Of a stretch of 53,404 nt of DNA, positions 43,436 to 52,425 are shown in pieces (position 1 is the first letter of the stretch; the number at the start of each line of letters is the position of its first letter). The position numbers and the translations under genes are program-made. The stretch is from Bacteroidales bacterium (GTDB taxonomy: Bacteria; Bacteroidota; Bacteroidia; Bacteroidales; WCHB1-69). The notes below the pieces were generated by a model, which searched no databases, was not told the DNA's origin, and worked only from the letters and a program-made list of their open reading frames with translations. Location of the stretch: NCBI GenBank assembly GCA_017535665.1, contig JAFXTS010000002.1, forward strand, positions 1 through 53,404, read 5' to 3'.

Positions 43436-45151
43436 TTAGTAGGAGTCGTCCCATTGGGTCTTGTTTCGGGCCTCGCGGATTTGTTTGATTACTTCGTAAA
43501 TGAGGTTGTGCTCCAGTTCTTTCCCTGCATTGATCTCTGTGATGATGCTGTTGTTTTCTGCCCATACCTCGATGTTTCCGATGATGGGCTCGCCCATGTT
43601 AAGGAGGGATAAAACATCGGCTACCATCCAGAATGGTGATTTCAGCAGCTTGTCCTTGGGCAGCTGCGCCGGCACTTCAGGATGTCGAATGTTCTCAAAG
43701 TGAGAGGTGTCTTCCAAAAAGAAACACAGGTGATCTGCTACAATGACGTAGGAGGAGTCTTCTGTCGGCACCCAATCAAAATTACCCTCATCAGTATAGC
43801 CTAATGTTTGATTGTGGGTAATGATCGTGTATAGTTCCCAATCGTCTTGGCGTTCGTAAACCAGTCTTTTACGCCCGACGATAGAATCCAGAAGCCCATG
43901 GTTCTGTTCCCAAGCCCAGTAGTTCCATCCTTCGTAACTCTCTTCAGGTACAGAGGTTGCATCTTCCTCTGCTACTGGCTCTTCTTTCGACATGGAGAGC
44001 ATCAACTCTTTGTTTTGTTGCCAGATGGAGTCAATATTTCGGTTATTGTGTTCAATAAAGTCAGTTAATTGATTGTGAACAGTGGAGGGGCCCTCCAAAG
44101 TGCTGATAATCATGTGGGATAAGTCATTGTAAATAACCATCATATAGTTTGATGGAGCGGTGATGAGGAAGGGACACTTTGGAAAGGCATTTGCGATTAT
44201 GGTACTGGAGATTACAGTACTTTCAAAGTTTTCGTTCATATCATATGAGATGATGCATATGGGATCGTTGCCCGCGTAGGAGAGTAATTCTTCCGTATTA
44301 GTATTGCTTGTTTTTTTATTATCTAATTGAATAGGTGATAGTTGTGGGTCTCGATGATAGCTTTCGTTCACTATGGTGATTTTATCTTTTCCGATGTGGG
44401 TCCGTGAAAAAAATAGAAAATCAATGGAAGTAAACATGCCCAGCAAAGGATGTGCGATGGAGGGGGAAACATGAAATAACTCTTTGAGTAACGGTCTGAA
44501 AGGTGTATATCGTTGAAAAGAGGTCATTCCGCGTTGTAGCATTTGCTGACATATTTCACTCTCGGCGAAATGGGTGTGTTCCAACAGTGTTTCCGGCTGC
44601 AAATATAATCCATCGTTCGGAAGCAGAGTTCCCAAATCTACCAAAGCTACATCTTTTGTGCAGATAATGGAGGGACACACATCAGATCGTATCGTCATTT
44701 CCTCTTCAGACAGGTCCTCACAGTTCTCTTTCCAATAGCGGTACTGGATGTGGGTGGGAGTGGTCATGGTTTTGAAAGTCATCTCATTCTCCCACAAGGC
44801 AGCAACACTTCTCTCAAAATTTTTTTCGTTGTTGAGGGGAATAATGATAAGATTGTGGCAAATAGCAATGGCAGCCGTAAAATCAATACCTGTGGTTTTG
44901 TCTTTCTTGTTCCAACTCTTGATGAAATTGTGGAGCGGGTAAATCCCTGATTGGCAGATAAAATCCAGTAGCTGGTCGCGTTCAATGGCATCAAGTTCTA
45001 TCTCCTCGGCCAGAGAGTCGGGGTAGATGATCTGCAAAGAGTAACAGCTGTCGGGCACGTAATTCAATACGCGAAGCTTTGCAGGTGCCTGCGCAAAAGC
45101 ACTGCAGACAAGCAGCATTATTAATAGAGTGAAAAATATTTTTCTATTCAT
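43436..45151 (-). CDS. Secreted protein of unknown function
   Basis: This 571-residue protein has a signal peptide ending at about AFAQ (residue 21) and no further membrane segment. The body is mixed alpha/beta with segments such as VLNYVPDSCYSLQIIYPD and DLGTLLPNDGLYLQPETL. It loosely recalls Bacteroidetes periplasmic proteins of the DUF3352/DUF4836 type, in which a protein measures 'value' terms over two repeated halves, but I cannot assign it. It is the last gene of the SRP-linked operon, 12 bp after the PAP2 fusion gene. Confidence 0.75.
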   Translation of the reverse strand: MNRKIFFTLLIMLLVCSAFAQAPAKLRVLNYVPDSCYSLQIIYPDSLAEEIELDAIERDQLLDFICQSGIYPLHNFIKSWNKKDKTTGIDFTAAIAICHNLIIIPLNNEKNFERSVAALWENEMTFKTMTTPTHIQYRYWKENCEDLSEEEMTIRSDVCPSIICTKDVALVDLGTLLPNDGLYLQPETLLEHTHFAESEICQQMLQRGMTSFQRYTPFRPLLKELFHVSPSIAHPLLGMFTSIDFLFFSRTHIGKDKITIVNESYHRDPQLSPIQLDNKKTSNTNTEELLSYAGNDPICIISYDMNENFESTVISSTIIANAFPKCPFLITAPSNYMMVIYNDLSHMIISTLEGPSTVHNQLTDFIEHNNRNIDSIWQQNKELMLSMSKEEPVAEEDATSVPEESYEGWNYWAWEQNHGLLDSIVGRKRLVYERQDDWELYTIITHNQTLGYTDEGNFDWVPTEDSSYVIVADHLCFFLEDTSHFENIRHPEVPAQLPKDKLLKSPFWMVADVLSLLNMGEPIIGNIEVWAENNSIITEINAGKELEHNLIYEVIKQIREARNKTQWDDSY

Positions 45152-45163
45152 AATTCATGATTT

Positions 45164-47188
45164 TTATTTCACATCTTTCAAGCACCGCACGGAGTAACCC
45201 TGATCTTTTTCGGCTGACACTCCCAATACGGTAGAGACATTGTTGACCAAGTAACGACGGCCTGCATGGGTAGCATCAAATTTTGTGGCCGTCCAGAAGA
45301 AGGCGCATTTGCCGAAAACATGGAATCCTTGCTGATAGTCGCCAGCAGGCAGAGCCGAGAAACCCGTCGCATTATTCTTGTAACGATCATTACCCACCAT
45401 ACATTCGTCAGAATCGCTCTCCTGCCAAACATTCCCTCTTTCAGCTAACGCCTTGGCAATATTTTTTCGGTCACCGCCGCAACGATATTGGCTCTGGTCT
45501 CCCACATAATTGGTCAGCTGATCCCATTCAGCATCAGTGGGCAGATGCCACCCTTCGGGACAGACTTTCATGGCGGCGGTCCAATTGTACAGATAGCCGT
45601 ATTGCGCAACATTGTCGGGCTCATTATTGGGACAATAACAGTAGGGAGCCTTAGCGTTGAAATCATCGCCCGAAGCGATCTCCTTGCCTTTGCGGTCATG
45701 TGTGGCGCGCATATTCTCCGCCATCCAGCACTGCTCGCCAATCTGCACTGTTTTATATACATTGCCATCCTGGTCAGTCACCGTAGCAGCATCCGGACAG
45801 GGTGAAACGGGGGCCTCAGAAAAGCTATAGTCTTTCCACTCCTCCTTAGCACTCTCCAACAGACTGCGAAATGTGGAATCGTTGTGCAGGAAGGCCAGAT
45901 GACATGCCGCCAGCAACCGACCTGCCTGCACGTCGGAGGCGTAATGGTAGCCGGCAATCACGCGGCTGTAACCGTACTCGAAGCCATACTTCAGCAGCTC
46001 GTTCTGCCGTTCCGGACACAGCTCGGTCATCACGAGGGCAATGCCCCATCCGAGAGCAGCAGAGGTAGAAGGATACGATGAACTCATCCTGTGCGACTCC
46101 TCCTCTTCAGGTATCAGAGAAGGTTCACCCAACTGCACATACGGACGCTTGCGGAAGGTACTGCTTAACTTCAATGTCTGCACTTCCACCATCAAAGTTT
46201 GTTGCACATAGTACAATAGCCGTGCGGTATGGGGCGTGGCTTTTGCGGAGACTTCTTTTGCCGTAACTGTCGAAAGCACTCGGTACAGCGATTCGTCAGA
46301 GTCATCGGCATCGGCGATAGCCTGCTGTCCGCGCTCAGTATCGCGCTCGCCCTTGGCCAGCCAGTAGGCAGCCACATCGCCGTAGTAGAAGATGCTGGCC
46401 GTATCGGCTGGGGCATCGAGGATGCGGTTGAGATGGGGAGCAACTGGTTTATCCTTGGCCACCTCCGGTCGCAGTGTCAGGTATTCTGCACGGGCGGCAG
46501 CGAGGTCGCTGGCATAGCCGGGAGAAGTGTGCATCCGGGCAAATCCCGCTGATGAGGCCAGACGCCCCGCATCCACATCGCTCTGCCAGTGCGCCCCCAC
46601 AATCACTCGGCTCTGTCCGTACTCATAGCCGCGCCGCAAAATCGTGTCTTGCAACTCAGGCAGCATCTCTGCCAATGCCAGGGCTGTTGACCACCCCTCA
46701 GCGGTGTGCCCCGACGGGTAGGAGCCGTTGCCACGCAGCTCCTCCTCGTTGTCGAACTCACCCGCCACATGTTCGTTCATGCGGGCAAAGGGCCGCATGC
46801 GCATATAGTATTTTTTTACGGTATATACACTTATATCGCCTGTATAACAGGCTTTTTCCATGAACTTCCAGATGGCAGGTGTGCCCGTTTTGGTGATGGT
46901 GATGCCCATCGCCTCGCCGAAAACAGTGGTCATGCGCTCTATGCCGTACAGCGACTCCCAGCTGGCCTGTGCCCCGCGCGGCGTGCTGCGCATCGACTTG
47001 CCCCATATCCAGCAGTTGACATCGTGGGCAAACAGCACACTTGACGTATCGGGCGGCGCCGGCAGGTAATACTCGCCGGCAGGCGCTCCGTATTGGTAAT
47101 AGTAGTGGTCATCCTGCCCTACGGCCGATGACAACATCCCCACCAAAATGATGAGGAGGAGACCAAAATTATGGAATATCTTGTTCAT
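45164..47188 (-). CDS. Exported tandem PAP2 phosphatase fused to a FISUMP domain
   Basis: The 674-residue protein has a signal peptide (1-24), then a class A acid-phosphatase-like PAP2 domain with all three motifs: K125-x6-R132-P133, P158-S-G-H161, and S193-R-x5-H200-x3-D204. A second PAP2 unit (about 310-440) keeps RP (348-349) and S408-R-x5-H415-x3-D419 but has PSTS at 373-376 where PSGH is expected, so it is probably inactive. Residues about 465-674 (DQDGNVYKTVQIGEQCWMAENM, GYLYNWTAA, CPEGWHLPTDAEWDQL) are a FISUMP domain. Periplasmic or surface dephosphorylation of a lipid or sugar phosphate is inferred. Confidence 0.88.
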   Translation of the reverse strand: MNKIFHNFGLLLIILVGMLSSAVGQDDHYYYQYGAPAGEYYLPAPPDTSSVLFAHDVNCWIWGKSMRSTPRGAQASWESLYGIERMTTVFGEAMGITITKTGTPAIWKFMEKACYTGDISVYTVKKYYMRMRPFARMNEHVAGEFDNEEELRGNGSYPSGHTAEGWSTALALAEMLPELQDTILRRGYEYGQSRVIVGAHWQSDVDAGRLASSAGFARMHTSPGYASDLAAARAEYLTLRPEVAKDKPVAPHLNRILDAPADTASIFYYGDVAAYWLAKGERDTERGQQAIADADDSDESLYRVLSTVTAKEVSAKATPHTARLLYYVQQTLMVEVQTLKLSSTFRKRPYVQLGEPSLIPEEEESHRMSSSYPSTSAALGWGIALVMTELCPERQNELLKYGFEYGYSRVIAGYHYASDVQAGRLLAACHLAFLHNDSTFRSLLESAKEEWKDYSFSEAPVSPCPDAATVTDQDGNVYKTVQIGEQCWMAENMRATHDRKGKEIASGDDFNAKAPYCYCPNNEPDNVAQYGYLYNWTAAMKVCPEGWHLPTDAEWDQLTNYVGDQSQYRCGGDRKNIAKALAERGNVWQESDSDECMVGNDRYKNNATGFSALPAGDYQQGFHVFGKCAFFWTATKFDATHAGRRYLVNNVSTVLGVSAEKDQGYSVRCLKDVK

Positions 47189-47190
47189 AA

Positions 47191-48000
47191 TTATATTTTT
47201 TTCGCTTTAATGGTAATGTCGAAATAATGATTCGGCTTAGCATACGGCACCAGCGGCTGGCAGCCGATAGCGGGCTCGGGTAGCAACACCGCGCAGAGGG
47301 TGTTGGAGATGTGCGCCAACCTCGGGTGCAACTCCTTGGGAAGTCCGTCCAAAATGCCCTTGAATACGCTCCACCGTATCTTCTCGGGGTCGTAGGCATA
47401 GTCATGCCACACGATGATGGATTTTTCATTTTTTAATAAGGGAAGAACGGATTGCGTGTCGCGCCGTACCGCCTCGTAATGATGGTCGCCATCAATAAAA
47501 ATCAGGTCGAACTGCTTTTTGTAGGGTGTGAAGTCGAAGGTTTCGGAGTTGCCTAACAGCTGGGTAACGTTCGGAAGATTTTTAGAAAAGAAGAAATGTA
47601 AATCTGCATACTCTTCAGAATGAGTAAGTTGCAAAATTTCTTCCCGCGAAAGGTTCAGTGTGGTGCAGTGCGGCACGATGGAAGCCACGTTGGCCACACT
47701 CTCCCCGCGCCACGTGCCAATCTCGAAGTAATGTTCTGTGTGATAATGCTCCGCCAATGTTTTCAGCAAGGCGAGGTCGGTGGGCCAGGTGCCGCCCGAC
47801 AGGTAGGTGTAGGGCGAAACCGTCTGCTGCCCGTCCGGCAGCCAATCGGTCAAGGGCACCACCGGTAACCCGTCCGGGAAAGGATACTGTTTCGCTAACT
47901 CCCTGTGCATCACCTCCTCATCGTTGAGAACGTGGTTCAACAGGTAGGGGTGACGAAGAATTAAGCCGAAGGCTTTCAGCGCTTTATGGATTTTATTCAT
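47191..48000 (-). CDS. Class I SAM-dependent methyltransferase (Methyltransf_24 type)
   Basis: The 269-residue protein has the SAM-binding glycine loop FEIGTWRGES (92-101) and the acidic strand FDLIFIDGDHHYE (164-176), followed by IIVWHDY. This pattern belongs to the Rossmann methyltransferases often found in surface-glycan and secondary-metabolite clusters; the substrate is unknown. I start it at the ATG at 48000, which overlaps the end of the upstream AsnB-like gene by 8 bp, rather than at an upstream TTG. The PAP2-FISUMP gene begins 2 bp after its stop. Confidence 0.85.
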   Translation of the reverse strand: MNKIHKALKAFGLILRHPYLLNHVLNDEEVMHRELAKQYPFPDGLPVVPLTDWLPDGQQTVSPYTYLSGGTWPTDLALLKTLAEHYHTEHYFEIGTWRGESVANVASIVPHCTTLNLSREEILQLTHSEEYADLHFFFSKNLPNVTQLLGNSETFDFTPYKKQFDLIFIDGDHHYEAVRRDTQSVLPLLKNEKSIIVWHDYAYDPEKIRWSVFKGILDGLPKELHPRLAHISNTLCAVLLPEPAIGCQPLVPYAKPNHYFDITIKAKKI

Positions 48001-49588
48001 GATTTTGTTTTTCAATATCTTTTTCCAATTGAAGTAAATACCATTCTGTCATGATGGCATTGATGTTTCTCGCATCTTGCAGCACATTCCGCTGCGAGAT
48101 TTCCTGTTTCATGCCTTTCAACAAATACTGAAGTCCTATCATGTCATGGGCAAAAATATCTTTATAAGGCTGGTAAAACATCAAATTTCTTTTGACAAAC
48201 AGTTTAATCCGGTCCTTCCAGCCATCCGGGATAACGCTCTTGAGGTCATCCTCATACAAAATGCCCTCTTCTTTGAAAAGTTCCCACAAGACATCCTCAT
48301 ACAGTTTCTTATGAAGTCGGTATTTTGCAGGCATGGAAGCAAAGAAATCCACCAACTCCTTGTCTCTCAATGGCAATAAAAACTCCCATCCCATGTAATC
48401 CCACATCCGGCATGAGTTGATGATGAATTTCCCGTGGCGTTCCCGTAGCACCCATGTCTTCACTTTATCTGGATATGAGAGGTCTGCGTAATCATCATGT
48501 TCTAACAGGTCATTCAAAAAAACGGTTAATTCGCGTCTGTCGGCATAATGAGTTTTGAATAAATGGAAGTGGTTGTAGATCAGGTCTTTTACAACCTGCT
48601 TGTTGCTGTGGTAGCGCAGCATATACGGACGGAGGTGGCTCCCAGCAATGGTGTCTCCGGAATGGCCGGGCAGAATGACTGTATCGGGAGCGAGCATTTG
48701 CCTGTTGTGCAGTTGCTGGGCTGCGATATACTCTGACAAAGTGCTCTTCATGCAGTATTGGGAGGCAAAGTGGTTGTAGGCCAAAAAGGCGGGATCGGTG
48801 CTCAAATCGAGGGTTCCCATTGTCGGATATTCGACGAAAAGCCATGGGTATCCGAAATGCTGGGCTACGCGCTGGGCACGATTAATTTCTTGATTCTGTT
48901 GCTTTTTCCCGTAGGTGAAACAGGTCACTTGTTGGTAATTCTGCTGGTGCAGCAGATATACGATCAGACGGGAGTCGTAGCCCCCACTCAATGGAACAGC
49001 AACGGGGCGTCCGTCGAGTAGGTCAACTAACCGTTTGCCCACATGGTGTAGGATTTTTTTCAGTTGCTGCTTTGCTTCATCGTATGTCGTGTTTTCCGTC
49101 TTTTGCGCAAAACGGAAGTAAAACATCCTTTTCAAATTCCCATTCTGAAACTGCACCACTTCTCCAGCTTGAATCTGGGAAACGTTTTCAAGAAGGGTGG
49201 AACGGCCGATTGTAAAACCGGTGAATCGGAACACATGGGCGGCCTTTTGGTCCATCTTTTTCTGTGTGGTAGGGCTAAATAATGCATCCACCTCATCCGA
49301 CAGGTCACATCCCCCATCGTATTCCCGATAAAACAGAGGGAATGTGCGTGCGGGGTCTGTGGCGGCTATCCACCCGTCTTCACGTTGCATCACAACAGCA
49401 AACAGTCCATTGGCAGAGCGCAGTGCCAGCGACAACTCTTGTTCATTTTGGCAATGGGCAAAATAGGAAGCCATTTCCACTCCCTTCAAAAGTTGACCCT
49501 CGGCGGTGATGACAAATCCCTTCACAAACACGCCAGCGTGCTCCTGCCATTTGTATGCTTTCTGATGGGTGAGTGCTATTTTTGACAT
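47993..49588 (-). CDS. Asparagine-synthase-like amidotransferase lacking the glutaminase cysteine
   Basis: The 531-residue protein has an N-terminal Ntn-hydrolase-like fold (residues 1-150, with LRSANGLFAVVMQREDG and ATDPARTFPLFYRE) and a C-terminal AsnB ATP-pyrophosphatase domain with VPLSGGYDSRL (SGGYDS 201-206). It begins MSKIAL, without the Cys2 nucleophile of AsnB, so it should not hydrolyse glutamine. It may activate a carboxyl group for ammonia or another amine. Homologues occur in Bacteroidetes glycan clusters. It overlaps wzx by 13 bp and the methyltransferase by 8 bp. Confidence 0.85.
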   Translation of the reverse strand: MSKIALTHQKAYKWQEHAGVFVKGFVITAEGQLLKGVEMASYFAHCQNEQELSLALRSANGLFAVVMQREDGWIAATDPARTFPLFYREYDGGCDLSDEVDALFSPTTQKKMDQKAAHVFRFTGFTIGRSTLLENVSQIQAGEVVQFQNGNLKRMFYFRFAQKTENTTYDEAKQQLKKILHHVGKRLVDLLDGRPVAVPLSGGYDSRLIVYLLHQQNYQQVTCFTYGKKQQNQEINRAQRVAQHFGYPWLFVEYPTMGTLDLSTDPAFLAYNHFASQYCMKSTLSEYIAAQQLHNRQMLAPDTVILPGHSGDTIAGSHLRPYMLRYHSNKQVVKDLIYNHFHLFKTHYADRRELTVFLNDLLEHDDYADLSYPDKVKTWVLRERHGKFIINSCRMWDYMGWEFLLPLRDKELVDFFASMPAKYRLHKKLYEDVLWELFKEEGILYEDDLKSVIPDGWKDRIKLFVKRNLMFYQPYKDIFAHDMIGLQYLLKGMKQEISQRNVLQDARNINAIMTEWYLLQLEKDIEKQNHE

Positions 49589-50865
49589 GGTTCATTATTT
49601 TTTAATAAAGTCCAATACCACACCAGCTGAATGGAGACCATCACGGCGGATACGATGCCGAACAACAGGATGGCATAGCTGAAGTCTTTCAGCCAAATTC
49701 CGATGCAGAGCGCCAGAACCCGCAGCAAGATATATGTAAACTCGATGATCATGGCGGTGCGCTGGCGGAAGAACAAGGTGGGGATGAAGCCTAATGATGA
49801 GGACATGGTCAGTACAAAGAGCCAGGGCAGCAACATTTTGAAATAAATACCCGCCTGCATCCAGTCGGCACCAAACAGGAATCCGAAAAACCATTTGGCG
49901 ATGAAGAAAAACAGTACGAAAAAGGGGAGTAACGCCAATGCAGTTCTCCGACAAAAACGGGCGGTAAAGGGTATGCACTTCTCTTGGTTCTGCTGCTTTT
50001 CCACAATGGTTTTATAAAGAACCTGCATCATCGAATTGGCATAGAGGTTGACTGGACAGAAGCCTATCATCAGTGCGAGGGAGAACAACCCTATCTGGTC
50101 CATGCCGAAGCTGAGGGGAAGGATGAGCAGTGGCAAGTTGCAGGCTAATGTGTTGGACACAGAACGAGGAATGTCGAATTTGGGCAGGTTGGCATATTTC
50201 CGCGCCATCGACTTGATGGTCGCACCATCGAAAGTCAGAAATTCCTTGACTTTGAACTTGATACGGGAAATAGGGACAATCAGTGCGGCACCGTAGGCGA
50301 TGAGGGTGGAGAGAATGAGTCCGCTGCGCAACATGCCTGCATGTCCGAAAAGCACTTTGAAGACTGCATTCAATGAGCTGTGTGTCAGATGGTAACCGCC
50401 GATCGCCCAGTAATGTTTGTGACGAATATGATAGTTGTTGAGGGTTTGCCAGAGCCCTGCGAGGAACACCATGACAGGGATGAGCGGCAACCAAGGTTCG
50501 ATGGCCTCCGGACTTGTGAAACAACTGGCGATGGGATGGGCAAAGAGGGTGAATATCAACTGATTCACTGCCAGAAAGGACACGTTGATCAGTAGGGTGA
50601 GTTTGATCAAGGCGCTCGATCCTCGGTCATCTTTCTCCATCACTATGGCGGGTTCGTATCGACCGGTTGATACAATGGCCAAAACGCCAATGATACTCAG
50701 CCATAAGTTGAGCACTCCCAATTCCTGCGCACTATAAAGGCGGGTAATGATAGGATATACGGCAAAAGTGATGAGTTGGGCCAAAGTATTGGCAGTCAAC
50801 AAGGTAATAGAATTTCTTGTGAATTCTTTTTTGCTCCATTGCCTCATGTAGCCAAACAGTCTCAT
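49576..50865 (-). CDS. Wzx-type oligosaccharide flippase
   Basis: The 429-residue integral membrane protein has about 12 hydrophobic segments. Its start (NSITLLTANTLAQLITFAVYPIITRLYSAQELGVLNLWL) has the polysaccharide-biosynthesis flippase pattern of the MOP superfamily. Such proteins flip undecaprenyl-linked glycans across the inner membrane. No glycosyltransferase or polymerase lies nearby, which is unusual. It lies 14 bp after the YrdC/YciO gene and overlaps the AsnB-like gene by 13 bp, so the unit is translationally coupled. Confidence 0.88.
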   Translation of the reverse strand: MRLFGYMRQWSKKEFTRNSITLLTANTLAQLITFAVYPIITRLYSAQELGVLNLWLSIIGVLAIVSTGRYEPAIVMEKDDRGSSALIKLTLLINVSFLAVNQLIFTLFAHPIASCFTSPEAIEPWLPLIPVMVFLAGLWQTLNNYHIRHKHYWAIGGYHLTHSSLNAVFKVLFGHAGMLRSGLILSTLIAYGAALIVPISRIKFKVKEFLTFDGATIKSMARKYANLPKFDIPRSVSNTLACNLPLLILPLSFGMDQIGLFSLALMIGFCPVNLYANSMMQVLYKTIVEKQQNQEKCIPFTARFCRRTALALLPFFVLFFFIAKWFFGFLFGADWMQAGIYFKMLLPWLFVLTMSSSLGFIPTLFFRQRTAMIIEFTYILLRVLALCIGIWLKDFSYAILLFGIVSAVMVSIQLVWYWTLLKNNEPCQK

Positions 50866-50879
50866 CGTGATAAGTTGGG

Positions 50880-51500
50880 TTAATACAGCAAATCGATGTC
50901 GCCTTTGCCCTCGCGCACCACCTCAATCTCGCCGGAGGTGCAGTCCACCACAGTAGAGGGCACGTTGTCGCCGTAGCCGCCATCGATCAACATATCCACC
51001 TGGTCGCCGTAGCGCTCGTAAATCAGTTCGGGGTCGGTGGTGTACTCGATGACCTCGTCGTCGTCTTTCACGGAGGTGGAGAGGATGGGATGCCCCAACA
51101 CGCGCACAATCTCGCGGGTGATGGAGTTGTCAGGTACACGGATGCCGACGGTTTTCTTGTTGCTTTGCAGCAACTTAGGCACATCGTTGTTGGCTTCTAA
51201 GATGAAGGTATAGGGACCGGGCAGCGTGCGTTTCATCACCTTGAAGATGTTGTTGTTGATGGGTTTGCAGTAGGCGGAAAGGTGACTCAGGTCGTGGCAG
51301 ATGAAGGTCATCGCGCTCTTCTTTTTCTTGTCGCCCAGCATCTCAGAGATGCGTTCGATGGCCTTTGGTTTGAAAATGTCGCACCCGATTCCGTAAATCG
51401 TGTCAGTAGGATAGATGATAATGCCGCCATCCATCAGACAATCCACCGCCTTTTGTATTTCGCGAGGATTGGGGTTTTCGGGATATATTTTCAGAAACAT
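50880..51500 (-). CDS. L-threonylcarbamoyladenylate synthase family protein (TsaC/YciO)
   Basis: The 206-residue protein has the YrdC fold: IIIYPTDTIYGIGCD (28-41), an LPGPYTFILEA segment, GIRVPDN, and a C-terminal GDNVPSTVVDCTSGEIEVVREG. The family makes threonylcarbamoyl-AMP from threonine, bicarbonate and ATP for the tRNA t6A modification. The pattern is closer to the YciO subgroup, whose role is less certain, so I give no symbol. It starts 18 bp after the SRP RNA gene. Confidence 0.88.
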   Translation of the reverse strand: MFLKIYPENPNPREIQKAVDCLMDGGIIIYPTDTIYGIGCDIFKPKAIERISEMLGDKKKKSAMTFICHDLSHLSAYCKPINNNIFKVMKRTLPGPYTFILEANNDVPKLLQSNKKTVGIRVPDNSITREIVRVLGHPILSTSVKDDDEVIEYTTDPELIYERYGDQVDMLIDGGYGDNVPSTVVDCTSGEIEVVREGKGDIDLLY

Positions 51501-51518
51501 AATGCTTATAAATAAAAG

Positions 51519-51618
51519 AGGGTAAGCTACTTACATCACATCGCTACAACCAATGTACCCTTGCTGCATTCCTGCCCTGGGGGAGTTGAAAGGGAGCAGA
51601 TTGTATAAGACTTACCCG
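51519..51618 (-). ncRNA. ffs: Signal recognition particle RNA (small bacterial type)
   Basis: The minus strand contains the conserved SRP apical domain, with CAGGGCAGGAATGCAGCAAG carrying the GGAA tetraloop and the asymmetric bulge that binds Ffh M domain. The outer ends, GGGTAAG near 51617 and CTTACCC near 51520, pair to close a single hairpin of about 100 nt. It directs membrane proteins to the Sec translocon. It has an exact -7 element at its 5' end, and the next gene starts 18 bp downstream with no terminator between. Confidence 0.92.
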
Positions 51619-51622
51619 ACTG

Positions 51623-51630
51623 CAAAAGTA
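51623..51630 (-). promoter_or_regulatory. -7 promoter element TACTTTTG of the SRP RNA
   Basis: TACTTTTG on the minus strand matches TAnnTTTG and lies 6 bp before the predicted RNA 5' end. It is the only visible promoter for the six downstream minus-strand genes. It is divergent from the rubrerythrin promoter. Confidence 0.65.
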
Positions 51631-51711
51631 CAACTTTTTTCATTATCACCCCATTACCCTCAAAAAAAATTTTTTTATTTGTAGGAATACTTTTTTATGA
51701 AGAAAAAGTTG

Positions 51712-51719
51712 TATTTTTG
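51712..51719 (+). promoter_or_regulatory. -7 promoter element TATTTTTG of rubrerythrin
   Basis: TATTTTTG fits TAnnTTTG and lies 57 bp before the ATG at 51776, giving a leader of about 50 nt. No TTTG at the usual -33 spacing is seen. Confidence 0.6.
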
Positions 51720-51775
51720 CTGAATGGAATTCAACGAAAAATCAACCAATAATTAATCCAAAAAACCAAAACATT

Positions 51776-52330
51776 ATGAAGAAAAAATTTATCTGTACAG
51801 TATGCGGTTACGTTCATGAAGGTGATGAAGCTCCCGATTTCTGCCCCCAGTGCAAAGTTCCGAAAAGCAAGTTCAAAGAGCTGAAAGAGGATGATGCTCT
51901 TACTTTTGTGACCGAGCACGTTATCGGTATTGCCAAGGAAGGCACCACCGAAGAGATGATCAAGGACCTCAACGCTCATTTCAACGGCGAATGTTCGGAG
52001 GTGGGCATGTATCTGGCGATGAGCCGTCAGGCCGACCGCGAAGGCTATCCGGAAATCGCTGAGGCTTTCAAGCGCTACGCTTGGGAAGAGGCCGAACACG
52101 CCGCTAAGTTTGCCGAGCTGCTCGGTGATGTGGTGTGGGACACCAAGACCAACCTCGAGAAGCGCATGAACGCTGAGGCTGGCGCTTGCGAAGACAAGAT
52201 GCGCATCGCCCGCAATGCCAAGGAGCAGAACCTCGACGCCATCCACGACACCGTTCACGAGATGGCCAAAGATGAGGCCCGCCACGGCAAAGGCTTCGAA
52301 GGTCTGTACAACAGATATTTCAAGAAATAG
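51776..52330 (+). CDS. Reverse rubrerythrin
   Basis: The 184-residue protein has an N-terminal rubredoxin domain (CTVC at 7-10, CPQC at 23-26) followed by a ferritin-like diiron domain with E72/E75, E105-x2-H108 and E167-x2-H170. That is the reverse of the usual rubrerythrin order. Such proteins reduce hydrogen peroxide and oxygen in the cytoplasm of anaerobes. It is a single-gene unit with its own promoter and a strong terminator. Together with the flavodiiron protein it forms the window's oxygen-defence set. Confidence 0.93.
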   Translation: MKKKFICTVCGYVHEGDEAPDFCPQCKVPKSKFKELKEDDALTFVTEHVIGIAKEGTTEEMIKDLNAHFNGECSEVGMYLAMSRQADREGYPEIAEAFKRYAWEEAEHAAKFAELLGDVVWDTKTNLEKRMNAEAGACEDKMRIARNAKEQNLDAIHDTVHEMAKDEARHGKGFEGLYNRYFKK

Positions 52331-52348
52331 TATCTGGCCTCATGATGA

Positions 52349-52386
52349 AACGGGCGCACGGCTAAAGCCGCGTGCCCGTTTTTGTT
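52349..52386 (+). terminator. Terminator after rubrerythrin
   Basis: AACGGGCGCACGGC (52349-52362) and GCCGCGTGCCCGTT (52367-52380) pair over 14 positions with one mismatch around a TAAA loop, followed by TTTG. It lies 18 bp after the stop codon. Confidence 0.9.
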
Positions 52387-52425
52387 TTGTATAATGCAAT
52401 GCTGTAAGGTGCGGTAAAGGTTATT

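Noticed and set aside
47993..49588. Lasso-peptide cyclase interpretation of the AsnB-like gene
   Set aside because: No precursor peptide, no B-type leader peptidase and no ABC exporter lie nearby; a flippase and methyltransferase fit a glycan context better.
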